A stretch of DNA of 64,000 bases from Colimorpha sp045222295 (GTDB lineage Bacteria > Bacteroidota > Bacteroidia > Bacteroidales > P3): assembly GCA_045222295.1 (NCBI GenBank), contig JBGUXP010000013.1:1-64000 (forward strand), given 5' to 3'. Made by a program: the position numbers and the translations under genes. The notes beneath the pieces were generated by a model. It ran no database searches. It worked only from the letters and a program-made list of their open reading frames with translations, and had not been told where the DNA came from. How positions within the stretch are numbered: position 1 is the stretch's first letter; each line of letters opens with the position of its first letter. Positions 51,681 through 60,703 of this stretch are shown here, piece by piece.

Positions 51681-53348
51681 TTATTTTAATGTTGCGGTAT
51701 AAGTTACGGTTTGAGCTTTTCCGTCGGGCATCATGACTTCGGCCAATATGACGAGTTTGTCACCCTTGGTAGCTTTCCTAATCATTGAGGCGATGCTTTC
51801 GTTGAAGCGGCCGCTGTTGACTGTCTCTTCTTTGGCTCCGATAGCAACGGTCATCTTCACCATGCGTATCAAGCGGTTGTCAATCTTCAAGTTGAAGTCT
51901 TTAGCCTTAGTGGCAGTGACTACGGTATTGGCGGAAAGTTCTTTCTTGGCAATACGTCCACCACTCTCAATTCCGCTCACCTTGATGACAGGGGCAGGAA
52001 TGTCTTTCACGAAGACCGTCTGGCTACCCACACGTTGGGTCTTGCCATCGATGGTTGCGTCGACATGGATGGTGAGTTTCTTGGAACCGGCAGCGGGAAC
52101 GAGGTTGTAGGAACCATCGCCTTCCTGCTTGGTAAGTTTGTATTGGCCACCCTCGATAACAGGTTTCAGGCTGCGGGAGTCGACACCGGCAGCAGAGATG
52201 GTGATGGGGTTATCAAGACCGGCATACACAACCTGCATACCATCGAGGCGCACCACACCGGCAGGTTTTGCTACGAAGTAGACATCGTTGATGGGGTATT
52301 CTTCGGTACCACCATCGGGAGAGGTGACATAGGCGGTACCTGTAATGCGCTGGGGGCCCAGAGTGTTACAGACAGTACGATAGATAACGGTGCCACTGTC
52401 GCCGCTGGTAATTTCTTGACCGTTGATACGGGCTTTAAATTTCTGTTTGGCATCGTAAGCGGCTACGTTGATTTTGGTCTCGTAAGTACCACCCTGTAGG
52501 ATGTAGGTGGAACGCGGACGCGAAATCATGGCGACATTACTGAAGGACTTGTCGCCCTTGCTCACTTTCTTGTAGAGTATGTTGACGGCATCGTACTCGG
52601 CGTTCATGGTCTCGGATTTCAGACGGGTGAGGGTGACCAGAGCGGCACCGGTAATCACCTCGTTGAAGTTGAGAACTTCCCAAGGCACCAAATCACCTTC
52701 CTTGTTATATCCGTCGGACAGGTTCAGAGCCATCTTGACGTGAGTGGAGTCATCTCCCAAGGCGGTGTTTACCTTGTTGATGAATTCGGCAAGTTTTTTC
52801 TTGATTTTTATTGCACCCAGCTCTGGGTCGGGGTTCTTGACATCACCACCGATGAAGAACTGTGCTGGAGCGTGGTTGTCTTCCAATTGCTTATCTGTGA
52901 ACCAGGCGAAACCGATACTATCGAGGGCGATTCGGACATTCTCTTGAATGGCTTTTCCATTGTCATCACGTAACTGCAGCTCCCATTCCTTTTTGGTACC
53001 GGGATCTTTGTAGCTAACATTGCTGGCAACCTTGGAACCGATGAACTCGCATTCCATGCTGTCGATATAAGCGGTAATTTCTTTCGAGAGGTTTTTGATT
53101 TCCTGAGCACGTTCATACATCTCGCGCACTTTGTCAGGACTGTTCTGATAGGCAAGGTCAAAATTCTGGTAAGTGTCCTCGAGTTTGGCCGCAATGTTCT
53201 TATTGGAATCATGCATGGCTGTACCTACGCTCTTGAAACCCTGAATAACCTCGGCGGAGACATTCAGTGCGAGCATGGCGGTGTACACGAGGTACATCAT
53301 GGTAATCATCTTTTGTCGCGGTGTTTCCGGACAGTTTGTTGCACCCAT
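51681..53348 (-). CDS. gldM: GldM, T9SS inner-membrane/periplasmic subunit
   Basis: The 555-residue length is slightly above the usual 510-525. The N-terminus has TPRQKMITMMYLVYTAMLALNVSAEVIQGF, the single membrane helix with the cytoplasmic start that is a GldM hallmark. The long periplasmic part has four domains, ending in the Gly/Ala-rich KGDKLVILAEVMMPDGKAQTVTYTATLK. With GldL it forms the proton-driven motor that spans the periplasm to power T9SS export and, where present, gliding. It follows gldL by 47 bp. Confidence 0.97.
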   Translation of the reverse strand: MGATNCPETPRQKMITMMYLVYTAMLALNVSAEVIQGFKSVGTAMHDSNKNIAAKLEDTYQNFDLAYQNSPDKVREMYERAQEIKNLSKEITAYIDSMECEFIGSKVASNVSYKDPGTKKEWELQLRDDNGKAIQENVRIALDSIGFAWFTDKQLEDNHAPAQFFIGGDVKNPDPELGAIKIKKKLAEFINKVNTALGDDSTHVKMALNLSDGYNKEGDLVPWEVLNFNEVITGAALVTLTRLKSETMNAEYDAVNILYKKVSKGDKSFSNVAMISRPRSTYILQGGTYETKINVAAYDAKQKFKARINGQEITSGDSGTVIYRTVCNTLGPQRITGTAYVTSPDGGTEEYPINDVYFVAKPAGVVRLDGMQVVYAGLDNPITISAAGVDSRSLKPVIEGGQYKLTKQEGDGSYNLVPAAGSKKLTIHVDATIDGKTQRVGSQTVFVKDIPAPVIKVSGIESGGRIAKKELSANTVVTATKAKDFNLKIDNRLIRMVKMTVAIGAKEETVNSGRFNESIASMIRKATKGDKLVILAEVMMPDGKAQTVTYTATLK

Positions 53349-53395
53349 AGTCTATTGTTTTACGTTGTTACCCATTTAGTTGTTGTTACGTTGGT

Positions 53396-54262
53396 TTAAA
53401 GTCTGGTCTGCATAGCGGCCAACATGTTGCCGTAGACGTTGTTCAATTCGGCAACCTTACGGGTAAGGGCGTCAACTTGTTCTTTATATTTCATGATGCC
53501 TTCGGCAGAGTTGGTGAAGTTGGTCAGCATGGTGCCCATTTTCTCCTCAAACTCTTTATTGATATTCATCTGTGTGGAGGCATTGTTAATCTGCATCTCG
53601 TACATGGCGTTGATGCTGCTGAGGCTGGCAGACATCTTCTTCATCTCCTCGACATAGGACACCTCGCCGTTGAGCGACTGAGCGGTTTCCTGATAGATGG
53701 TGGAGAGTGTGGAGATGGCCTCGGGTGCACCCTGCATGCTCTCAAGCAGGCGACCGGCCTGATTGGCGACACCGTCCATGTTCGACACAAATTTGTCGGT
53801 GGCGGCGGTGACATTGGCCATATTGTTCATTGAGTTAGCACTTTCGGCCAGATTCTGCATGCCTTGTCCCAGACGATCAATCAACTCAGGGGTGATATGT
53901 GCGTCCTCAAGCATCTTGTCGAGTTTGGCAGTAAGAGGATCGGCGCTCACAGGAGTTTTCTCGATGAGTTTGCCGTTTTCGTCGAATTCCATTTCTCCAT
54001 TGAGGGCGGCCTCGTCAATCATTCCGGCAAGTTCCGGATAGACAAGACTCCAGTCCCATTCCTTGTGAGGAGGCTCAAAGGCTGAAAGGAAGAAGATGAC
54101 ACCTTCGACACCCATACCCAAAATAAGCATGATATTTGCGCCCGGCCAGTGCATGATTTTGAACAGGGCACCCACGATAACGACGGATGCTCCCCAGCCA
54201 TAAAGATAAGCCATGAAGGTCTTGTAGCCTTTACTGCGAACGAGATTGTTGATGAAGCTCAT
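53396..54262 (-). CDS. gldL: GldL, T9SS inner-membrane motor subunit
   Basis: The 288-residue protein has two N-terminal membrane helices (about residues 16-60) in YGWGASVVIVGALFKIMHWPGANIMLILGMGVEGVIFFLSAFEPP, which includes the glutamate in the second helix that is needed for proton flow in the family. The cytoplasmic tail is long, helical and partly coiled coil, with QMNINKEFEEKMGTM and a C-terminal NNVYGNMLAAMQTRL. GldL pairs with GldM as the motor. The gene lies between gldK and gldM in the conserved order. Confidence 0.97.
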   Translation of the reverse strand: MSFINNLVRSKGYKTFMAYLYGWGASVVIVGALFKIMHWPGANIMLILGMGVEGVIFFLSAFEPPHKEWDWSLVYPELAGMIDEAALNGEMEFDENGKLIEKTPVSADPLTAKLDKMLEDAHITPELIDRLGQGMQNLAESANSMNNMANVTAATDKFVSNMDGVANQAGRLLESMQGAPEAISTLSTIYQETAQSLNGEVSYVEEMKKMSASLSSINAMYEMQINNASTQMNINKEFEEKMGTMLTNFTNSAEGIMKYKEQVDALTRKVAELNNVYGNMLAAMQTRL

Positions 54263-54321
54263 AATTCTAATAATTTATGTGTTGCTTATTGTGTTATTTA
54301 TCTTTGTAATACTCAAGGAAT

Positions 54322-55683
54322 TTATTTTGCCACGTTGGAGGCGGTGCGCAGGTTATCTCCCTTCACACGACCCAAGTAAGGCTGCACGCAGCGGAAGCCA
54401 ATGTAGCATTTTGCAGTGTCCATGAACTCGAAGTCGCGGGTCTGTACTTGGATGAAGTATTTCTGGTCTTTCCAACTGCCGCCACGAATCACTTTGCGCT
54501 TCATGAGCAATGGGTCGTCATCTTTGGCATTATAGTTGTAGTAGGGAGTCTGTGCATTGGCAACGATGTAGGTTGACTCGTTGAAGGCATCAAGGCACCA
54601 TTCGCTGACATTACCAGCCATGTCATAAAGACCGTAGTCATTGGGGGCATAATGGCCGACCATCAAGGTCTTTACGCCACCATCATCGTCATAAGCACCT
54701 TTGAGGGGCTCATAGTTGGCAAGGAAGCAACCATTAGGATTACGCACGTAGGGACCTCCCCAAGGATAGCTCTGGGCCTGAATGCCACCACGGGCTGCAA
54801 ACTCCCATTCGCTCTCGGTGGGAAGACGGAAGTCGTTGAGTGTGCTGTAGTTGATGCCCTCAAGATAGTTGTTGAGCATGTTGGAGCGCCACACGCAGAA
54901 GGCACGAGCCTGACGCCAGCTGACACCCACCACAGGGTAATTGTCGTAAGCAGGGGAGGAGAAATAGTTGCGGGTATAATCCTCGTTCATGCTATAGGCG
55001 AAGTCGTGAACCCAGCAGAGGGTATCGGGATAGATATTGACGTACTCACGCTGAATCTGAGAACTGCGGTTGTTCAGTCCTTTGGGACGCACGGCAAAAG
55101 AGGTGCCGCGGTGTTCACTCTTGGCTTCAACGCCGTTTTCTTTCATCGCAACTTGGGTGTAGTCAATGTAATAATATTCATAGTTCATCTTCGATACGTC
55201 GACCACACGGCGGTGGTTGATGTCAACCAGATAGAAGCCGCCGTCAATAAGGTACTGGCGAATCTCGGGGTCGGTGTAATCAATCTTCTTTTTGTAGTTC
55301 AGAGTCGGGGGATCGAGAGGTTCGCCGTATTGGTCTTCTTCAATGAGGAAACCTTCGGCACCGGCCTCTCCAAGGATACGGCGGGCAATAGAGTCGCTTA
55401 CTGCGGCCACGAATTGACGGTATTCGTTGTTGGTAATCTCAGTCTCATCCATGAAGAAGGAACTAATCTGCATTTTACGGGGTTGAGGGGTTCTGCCATA
55501 GTTGACGTTCTGGACACCAGCCCCCATGGTGTAGTTGCCCTGGTTGATGAAAACCATTCCCTTGAGGTCGATATCCTCAAAATAGGGACGGTCGTTGACG
55601 CCTACAAGCTCTCCTCCATTGTTGGATTTGCAACTCCACAGGAGGGCTGTCGATGCGGCGAGGATGAAAAACAACTTCTTCAT
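54322..55683 (-). CDS. gldK: GldK, T9SS ring lipoprotein with a formylglycine-enzyme-like fold
   Basis: The 453-residue protein has a lipoprotein signal ending LLWSC at about residue 17. The body is a SUMF1/formylglycine-generating-enzyme-type domain: PRKMQISSFFMDETEITNNEYRQFV near 73, YPVVGVSWRQARAFCVWRSNML near 247, RLPTESEWEFAARGG near 278 and GNVSEWCLDAF near 355, ending in IRGGSW..... FIGFRCV. Despite the fold, GldK/PorK is structural: it forms the outer-membrane-associated ring with GldN. The start at 55683 is preferred over 55692 because it fits the lipoprotein signal. It follows porP by 80 bp. Confidence 0.96.
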   Translation of the reverse strand: MKKLFFILAASTALLWSCKSNNGGELVGVNDRPYFEDIDLKGMVFINQGNYTMGAGVQNVNYGRTPQPRKMQISSFFMDETEITNNEYRQFVAAVSDSIARRILGEAGAEGFLIEEDQYGEPLDPPTLNYKKKIDYTDPEIRQYLIDGGFYLVDINHRRVVDVSKMNYEYYYIDYTQVAMKENGVEAKSEHRGTSFAVRPKGLNNRSSQIQREYVNIYPDTLCWVHDFAYSMNEDYTRNYFSSPAYDNYPVVGVSWRQARAFCVWRSNMLNNYLEGINYSTLNDFRLPTESEWEFAARGGIQAQSYPWGGPYVRNPNGCFLANYEPLKGAYDDDGGVKTLMVGHYAPNDYGLYDMAGNVSEWCLDAFNESTYIVANAQTPYYNYNAKDDDPLLMKRKVIRGGSWKDQKYFIQVQTRDFEFMDTAKCYIGFRCVQPYLGRVKGDNLRTASNVAK

Positions 55684-55763
55684 ATCTGTCAATGTTTTAT
55701 TATATACTTAAACGATTTATTCTTAAAAAAGTTTCATATTTATAATTAATACATAAATATACA

Positions 55764-56807
55764 TTATTTTTGGAAGCGAGTGTTGCCCGAAACTGTTGGA
55801 CGGCGTTTCGGAATGTCGATGCGGAAGCTTCCGTTGACGAAGATTTCAAAAGTACCGAAACTGCGTCCTGATTTCATCGTGCCAAGTTTTGAGGTCGTGA
55901 GGTCATACGCTGCACCAATGCGGAGCCATTTCCAGTTAACGCCCGCCATGAAGGTAAAAGCATCAAAAATACGGTAACCTACACCACCCCAGAAGGCATT
56001 CTCATAGTCGACAATCATGGCAGCTTCGGCTTGGAATACTGAGAGGCTGGCAGACTTGATGAGTACCGATGGCTTGAGTTTGAATGAGGGATTGTAGGGG
56101 AATTGGTATTCATAGCCTCCCATCAGGTAGAGGGTGCGTGCATTCTTGTAGTTCAGTTTGTCGCTGTGGGAGCCCAGAAGGTTCTTTACCGAAAGGCTTG
56201 CATACCATTCGCCAGGAACCTGATAGTAGAGACCTGTAGAAACGTCAATCATGAACTCGGATAGGTCTTTTCCGCTAATCGTCGGGTCTCCGCTGCTGCT
56301 TGAAGGATTGGCAGGGTCTCCAGTAAGGTCGTCGCAACCATAGAGGTTCTGTGTGTTGAACCCGAAGCTATACAGGTTGGCTTCTACAGCAGCCGACAGG
56401 TTTCCTGGGCCCCAATAGAGGCGGAAAGCATAGTCGATGTTGATGGTGGTATTGTTATGGTAACCGAGTGATTGCGAATTGAAAAGTAATCCAATGCCAC
56501 CATGGAGAAATTGAACGGGCATGTCGAAAGAGAAGAGATAGTTGGTGGGGGTTGTTCCGGGTTTTACATTGGGAAGTGGAGCCTGGAGATCGAGTCCGAG
56601 CCATTGCTTGTTGTAGAGAAGGGTGAAAGAAATGGCTCCGGAACTTCCGGCATAGGCAGGGTTATAACTGAGACGGTTGAACATAAAATGGGTGTACTGA
56701 CCCTCATTTTGTGCGATGCAAATAGAGGAAAACAATGTCATTATTGTTAAAAATGACACTATTTTGTGCGCCCAATGTTCTCTTCTCTGTCTAATTAGTT
56801 TTGCCAC
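55764..56807 (-). CDS. porP: PorP/SprF-family outer-membrane protein of the T9SS
   Basis: The 347-residue protein has a signal peptide (about 15-33, ending SSICIA before QNEGQYTHFMFNRLSYNPAYAG). That Q..QYT.FMFN....NPAYAG block is the PorP/SprF hallmark. The rest is an outer-membrane beta-barrel, with many tyrosine- and tryptophan-rich strands such as LLYNKQWLGLDLQ and YRLYWGPGNLS. PorP is needed for T9SS function or for anchoring cargo. It leads the operon porP-gldK-gldL-gldM-gldN. A good promoter lies about 80 bp upstream. Confidence 0.95.
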   Translation of the reverse strand: MAKLIRQRREHWAHKIVSFLTIMTLFSSICIAQNEGQYTHFMFNRLSYNPAYAGSSGAISFTLLYNKQWLGLDLQAPLPNVKPGTTPTNYLFSFDMPVQFLHGGIGLLFNSQSLGYHNNTTINIDYAFRLYWGPGNLSAAVEANLYSFGFNTQNLYGCDDLTGDPANPSSSSGDPTISGKDLSEFMIDVSTGLYYQVPGEWYASLSVKNLLGSHSDKLNYKNARTLYLMGGYEYQFPYNPSFKLKPSVLIKSASLSVFQAEAAMIVDYENAFWGGVGYRIFDAFTFMAGVNWKWLRIGAAYDLTTSKLGTMKSGRSFGTFEIFVNGSFRIDIPKRRPTVSGNTRFQK

Positions 56808-56884
56808 AACGGCTTGTTTTTTATAGCGTTATATGTTTTTAGTCGCAATTTTTTACCCTATTCCCTGGGTTGAAATTGATTGTG

Positions 56885-56917
56885 CAAAGATAATAATAAT
56901 TATTTAAATAAAGCAAA
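56885..56917 (-). promoter_or_regulatory. Promoter of the porP-gldKLMN operon
   Basis: The minus strand has TTTG (56917-56914) and TATCTTTG (56892-56885), 21 nt apart, a good Bacteroidota promoter. The leader would be about 70 nt. Confidence 0.8.
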
Positions 56918-56940
56918 AAAAAATAAAAAAATCTGCTTTT

Positions 56941-57654
56941 TCATTCTACTGGGGTTACTTGGCAGTTGGAGAATGTTTGCTTCAACGACCTGCAGAGTTC
57001 ATTGGCTTTGCTTTGGGGAAGTTTTACCTCCAAGGTGATTGTGAAGTCGTTTTCTGTGACGGAGTCAACAATGGCTTTGTCTTGATATTTTGCAGGAAGT
57101 TTTGATATCATCTCAAAAGCCTCTCCATGTGTTTGGGAGGTTCCGATAATCAGGTTGTAGTACTGCTTCGTGGTATTGCTGTTTTTTTGGGGGGTGTTTT
57201 TTATGTTGAAGTTGCCGGTGGCCAGGCGTGAGTAGACGGAGTCAAACTTGGCGTCTTGAGCCTCGCACAGCTCCTCGTAGCCTTCGGGTAGGATGCGCAC
57301 TGTTACGGGTTGGCAGCCCTTAATACCTATGCCGTTAGCGGCGCGGCGGGTCATGTCCAGAACTCCTCGGCGTGGGCATCGATCGTTGATTTTAACAATC
57401 ACCTGAAGACCCGTATTCTGGTTGGTGACCAAGACATAAGTGCCTTTCTTTATTCTCCAGTGGGCGGCAGTGAAGAGGTTTTGATTGAAAATCTCGCCGC
57501 TGGCGGTCTTGCGACCTTCGAATTTGTTGTGGTAGTAGGTACCTTTCATTGGGTATTCCGTCACCGTGTCGGTGACATCATATTTTTGTGCGTTGAGAAT
57601 CATCGGGAAAACCGTGAATATGGCCAGTGCTATTATGATTTTGTGTACTACCAT
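56941..57654 (-). CDS. rlpA: RlpA-family lytic transglycosylase-like protein
   Basis: The 237-residue protein has a signal peptide (VVHKIIIALAIFTVFPMILNA). A double-psi beta-barrel follows with the RlpA pattern GTYYHNKFEGRKTASGEIFN near residue 40, TAAHWRIKKGTYVLVTN and VKINDRCP..RGVLDMTRRAA, including the conserved aspartate. The C-terminal part looks like a SPOR-type domain (about 158-237). RlpA-type proteins cleave denuded peptidoglycan during cell separation in some bacteria; activity here is inferred. The start at 57654 is chosen because it directly precedes the signal peptide. It overlaps kdsC by 7 bp. Confidence 0.88.
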   Translation of the reverse strand: MVVHKIIIALAIFTVFPMILNAQKYDVTDTVTEYPMKGTYYHNKFEGRKTASGEIFNQNLFTAAHWRIKKGTYVLVTNQNTGLQVIVKINDRCPRRGVLDMTRRAANGIGIKGCQPVTVRILPEGYEELCEAQDAKFDSVYSRLATGNFNIKNTPQKNSNTTKQYYNLIIGTSQTHGEAFEMISKLPAKYQDKAIVDSVTENDFTITLEVKLPQSKANELCRSLKQTFSNCQVTPVE

Positions 57655-58169
57655 ACTACTGCGTCTGGGTGAAACCAATTGCCGTGCAGGCGGAGCACTT
57701 GTTCGATGACGTCGCGCACGCACCCACGGCCTCCCGGGAAGATTGATATGTAGTCGGCAATCTCTTTGATTTCTATGGCTGCATCGGCGGGACAGGTGGC
57801 TACTCCGGCCCGTCTCAGCAGTGGGTAATCGGGCAGGTCATCGCCCATGCAGAGCACCTCCTCTTCTTTCAATCCGTTTGCCTCAAGGAACTTCTCGTAG
57901 GTTTTTATCTTGTCGCCACAGCCGGTGTAGACCTGCTTTACACCGAGCATGGTCATCCGGTTGTCAATGCTCTTGGATGTTGCACCCGAGATGACAGCGA
58001 TAGTGTAGCCTTTCTTGACGGCGTATTGGATGGCGAAACCGTCCTTGATGTTTCCGCAGCGCACTGTCTCTCCGTCGCCATATACCCACACGCTACCGTC
58101 GGTCATCACGCCGTCGAAATCGAAGACGAAGGCCTTGACGGGTGCCAATTTTTCTTTGTAGTTTATCAT
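57648..58169 (-). CDS. kdsC: KdsC-type HAD phosphatase (Kdo-8-phosphate phosphatase)
   Basis: The 173-residue protein is a capless HAD hydrolase. Motif I is FDFDGVMTDG near residue 17 (nucleophile and acid/base Asp), motif II is ISGATSKSI near 59, and motif III/IV lies in CMGDDLPDYPLLRRAG near 107. The size and the DGVMTDGSVWVYGDGET signature match KdsC, which removes phosphate from Kdo-8-P, a precursor of the LPS inner core. It overlaps the deacetylase gene (ATGA) and rlpA, forming an envelope operon. Confidence 0.92.
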   Translation of the reverse strand: MINYKEKLAPVKAFVFDFDGVMTDGSVWVYGDGETVRCGNIKDGFAIQYAVKKGYTIAVISGATSKSIDNRMTMLGVKQVYTGCGDKIKTYEKFLEANGLKEEEVLCMGDDLPDYPLLRRAGVATCPADAAIEIKEIADYISIFPGGRGCVRDVIEQVLRLHGNWFHPDAVVW

Positions 58170-59494
58170 ATCGCGGTTTGTTTGATTCCTGCGTATTCAA
58201 TCATTTCTTCGTATACTTCGCGCCAGCCGGCCCATCCGTCCAATTCGTTCAGATTTTGGTTGTGGATGATGCAACAGAAGGTGCCATCTACTTCTCGAAC
58301 TCTGTCGATGAGCCGTTTGTATTCTTTTAAGCCTTCTTTGGGCGTGAGTTTGAGGTATTTCTTCAGCGTGGTGTCCATCACACAGAAAGGATGTATGAGC
58401 AATTCGTTTTCGTGGTCGCGTTCAAGGTCGTAGAAGGGGTAGGGGACAGTGATTCCTGCACGGAAACCCACCACGTCGGCATAGCCCATGGTGTAATCTT
58501 CCCGGATGCCGGCATGTTGCAGGATGCGATAGGAACGTGGCAGCTTTAGCCTCAGGAAGTGGAACCGTGACCTCACTGTGGGGCGGTGGAGGATGCTCTC
58601 CAAACGCTTGATTTCCTTATCGATTATCTGCGGACGATCTAGCGTGGTGTAGCCCGGATGGATGCCTACTTTGGCATAGTCGCCAAGGTGCTGCAGTAGT
58701 TGGCGGAAGTGAGGACTGAGATAGGAGGCTGGTTTGTCGTAGGTGCCGTAGTCGGCCAGCAACGCGAAGAAAAGCAGGTGCGACCCAAGAGCTTTCTTCT
58801 GCATCTCGAGGATATAGTCAAAGGAATCGAAAGGGTCCGGTTCTCTGTGTAGTAGTACTCGGAGGCGTCGCGCTACCTCGTCGGGCTGATGGCGAGAGAA
58901 GAGATCACGGGCAGCGCCCATCACCGTGCGGAACGTACCTTTGTGGAGGTAGCCCCAAGCAGCATCGATATCCACTGTTTGAACGAAGCGGTAGCTTTGG
59001 TGGGGGAGTTTGCAATCGGGATAGCGCTCCTCGATTTTCTGCCTGATGATGCGGGCCCACTGGTCCACCACGGGCTGGTCGAGGAAACCTTCCTGCATTG
59101 CCAGACTATCCTCGGAGAAGAAACGGCCGTGTTCATCCTCGCGGTGGGGGAGGTATTCCTCATAGCGTGTCACCATGAAAAAGGACGCTGCAAAGGGGTC
59201 GAAGTCAAAGTCCAGGTCACGTCCGTAGACGGGATAGAGAATCCATTGTCCGTTGCGGCATTCGGCGTGGGGTTCCTGATCCTCAATGGTGGTTTCGAAA
59301 AGAAGGGGATGACTTTTGATGAAAAGGCTGTCGCCCAGCCGTTTCTGTCCATAACTCAACTTGGCGTCACCCCATTGCAGGAAATACTGCTCGTCGGTGG
59401 TGATGCTGTAGTCGGCGTGGAGCACATGGTTGAAAATCACTTTCAGCGTGTAGCCCAGCCGATTGGTGAGTTTGGGCACATGTATCAGTAGCAT
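58166..59494 (-). CDS. Polysaccharide deacetylase-family protein
   Basis: The 442-residue protein has an N-terminal part typical of a Bacteroidota group (MLLIHVPKLTNRLGYTLKVIFNHVL...), with the central barrel containing the VDIDAAWGY stretch where the NodB-type metal-binding Asp lies, and a later HPGYTTLDRPQIIDKEIKRLE segment with a histidine. Whether all catalytic residues are present cannot be judged by eye. It could modify envelope sugars, given its operon with kdsC and rlpA. The start at 59494 fits the family N-terminus better than the frame's first ATG at 59518. Confidence 0.8.
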   Translation of the reverse strand: MLLIHVPKLTNRLGYTLKVIFNHVLHADYSITTDEQYFLQWGDAKLSYGQKRLGDSLFIKSHPLLFETTIEDQEPHAECRNGQWILYPVYGRDLDFDFDPFAASFFMVTRYEEYLPHREDEHGRFFSEDSLAMQEGFLDQPVVDQWARIIRQKIEERYPDCKLPHQSYRFVQTVDIDAAWGYLHKGTFRTVMGAARDLFSRHQPDEVARRLRVLLHREPDPFDSFDYILEMQKKALGSHLLFFALLADYGTYDKPASYLSPHFRQLLQHLGDYAKVGIHPGYTTLDRPQIIDKEIKRLESILHRPTVRSRFHFLRLKLPRSYRILQHAGIREDYTMGYADVVGFRAGITVPYPFYDLERDHENELLIHPFCVMDTTLKKYLKLTPKEGLKEYKRLIDRVREVDGTFCCIIHNQNLNELDGWAGWREVYEEMIEYAGIKQTAI

Positions 59495-59507
59495 TCCGTG
59501 TGCTTTT

Positions 59508-60422
59508 TCAAGGTGCAAAGATACGACTTTTTTTTGATTTGGCGACTACCAAATTGCATTTTATGCCTAGAGGAAGTGCTAAGTTGTTGTCACCCAGATG
59601 TCCAAATGGAGCGCCGAAAACTACGGGATAATCGAACTCGGCTACGGCTTCGGCTACAATTTCCTCGGCCGTGCGGCCGAATGTCACCGTGTTGTCGTGC
59701 ATGTCGCTCATGCCGCCAACTATGAGTCCGGCCAGTCCATCGAGCATGCCGGCACGCCGCAGCGCCTGCATCATGCGGTCGATGTGGTAGAGGTATTCGT
59801 CGAGGTCCTCGATGAGGAGTATCTTACCACGGGTATCTATTTGGGAACGAGAGCCAAGGAGGCTGTAGAGTATCGACAGGTTGCCTCCCACCACGGGGGC
59901 GGAGGCTTTTCCTTTGCGGTTTAATTGATGGGAATCCCATGCGTAGTCTACATAGTCGCGGTTCTTTCCAAACAGGAACTGGCGCAGGCTTTCAGTGGCC
60001 GGAGAGGGGCTGGAAGAGAAATTTATAGGCATGGTGGCGTGGAGTGTTGGGATGCCTAATGTGCTGTGTATGTGGTTGTGAAGTACGGTGATGTCACTGT
60101 AGCCTACAATCCATTTCGGATGCTCCGCAAAACGGCTGAAATCCAGTTTGTCGATGATTCTTACGGTTCCGTAGCCGCCGCGGCAGCAGAGGATGGCCTT
60201 CACTTCTGGGTCGTCGAGCAGCCCCTGCAGCAGGGCTGCACGATGCTTGTCGTTCCCGGCAAATTGGTTTTCAGACTTGTATAGTCCTTTGGGAACCATC
60301 ACGTCGAGACCCCACGAGTGCAACTCGGCGATGGCTGGAGCCATCTCTTCGGGGCTTACCTTGCGCGCCGGTGCTGCCAAGGCTACCCGGTCGCCTTTTT
60401 TCAGAAATTCAATGCTTCTCAT
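59508..60422 (-). CDS. LD-carboxypeptidase / S66-family peptidase
   Basis: The 304-residue protein has the S66 fold: KKGDRVALAAPARKV near residue 8, CCRGGYGTVRII near 80 and WIVGYSDITVLHNHI near 104, which contains the catalytic serine. ILLIEDLDEYLYHIDRMM near 200 carries the glutamate and the C-terminal region near 280 carries the histidine of the Ser-Glu-His triad. The family cleaves the terminal D-Ala of murein tetrapeptides (LdcA) in peptidoglycan recycling, or microcin analogues (MccF). The cytoplasmic location and envelope operon favour the murein role. The next gene starts 13 bp downstream. Confidence 0.92.
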   Translation of the reverse strand: MRSIEFLKKGDRVALAAPARKVSPEEMAPAIAELHSWGLDVMVPKGLYKSENQFAGNDKHRAALLQGLLDDPEVKAILCCRGGYGTVRIIDKLDFSRFAEHPKWIVGYSDITVLHNHIHSTLGIPTLHATMPINFSSSPSPATESLRQFLFGKNRDYVDYAWDSHQLNRKGKASAPVVGGNLSILYSLLGSRSQIDTRGKILLIEDLDEYLYHIDRMMQALRRAGMLDGLAGLIVGGMSDMHDNTVTFGRTAEEIVAEAVAEFDYPVVFGAPFGHLGDNNLALPLGIKCNLVVAKSKKSRIFAP

Positions 60423-60513
60423 TTCCGTACTTAACGTTCTTTCCCTTGTTTTATTGTGCCGCCTTTCTTCCTAACGTCAACATCATTCATTGTTCATTTG
60501 TCATACTTCATTT

Positions 60514-60580
60514 GTTCGGTAGTTGTTCGGTTAAACACCGAACAACTACCGAACAACTACTGAACAACTACCGGTCAACA
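60514..60580. repeat. Inverted plus 11-bp tandem repeat (intergenic)
   Basis: An 18-bp perfect inverted repeat (60514-60531 and 60537-60554, 5-nt loop) is followed by the tandem units ACCGAACAACT, ACCGAACAACT, ACTGAACAACT, ACCGGTCAACA. The first two units form the right arm of the hairpin. It lies between divergent genes and has no T run, so it is not a terminator. Confidence 0.9.
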
Positions 60581-60633
60581 TCCTTACCGGAATGCTGCCG
60601 AAGGGATTTTACCTCCTTTTCTGAAAAAAATAT

Positions 60634-60664
60634 TTTGTCAAATAAAAAAAAATGTGTATATTTG
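60634..60664 (+). promoter_or_regulatory. Promoter of the DRTGG-hydrogenase-like module
   Basis: TTTG at 60634-60637 and TATATTTG at 60657-60664, followed by C, are 19 nt apart, a near-ideal match. The leader would be about 35 nt. Confidence 0.82.
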
Positions 60665-60703
60665 CACCCACAAAGCAACACTGAAAAATCAATTATTAAT
60701 GTT

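Noticed and set aside
60371..60703. N-terminal extension of the DRTGG protein
   Set aside because: The extended frame passes through the 11-bp repeat and the promoter, so the ATG at 60704 is the real start.
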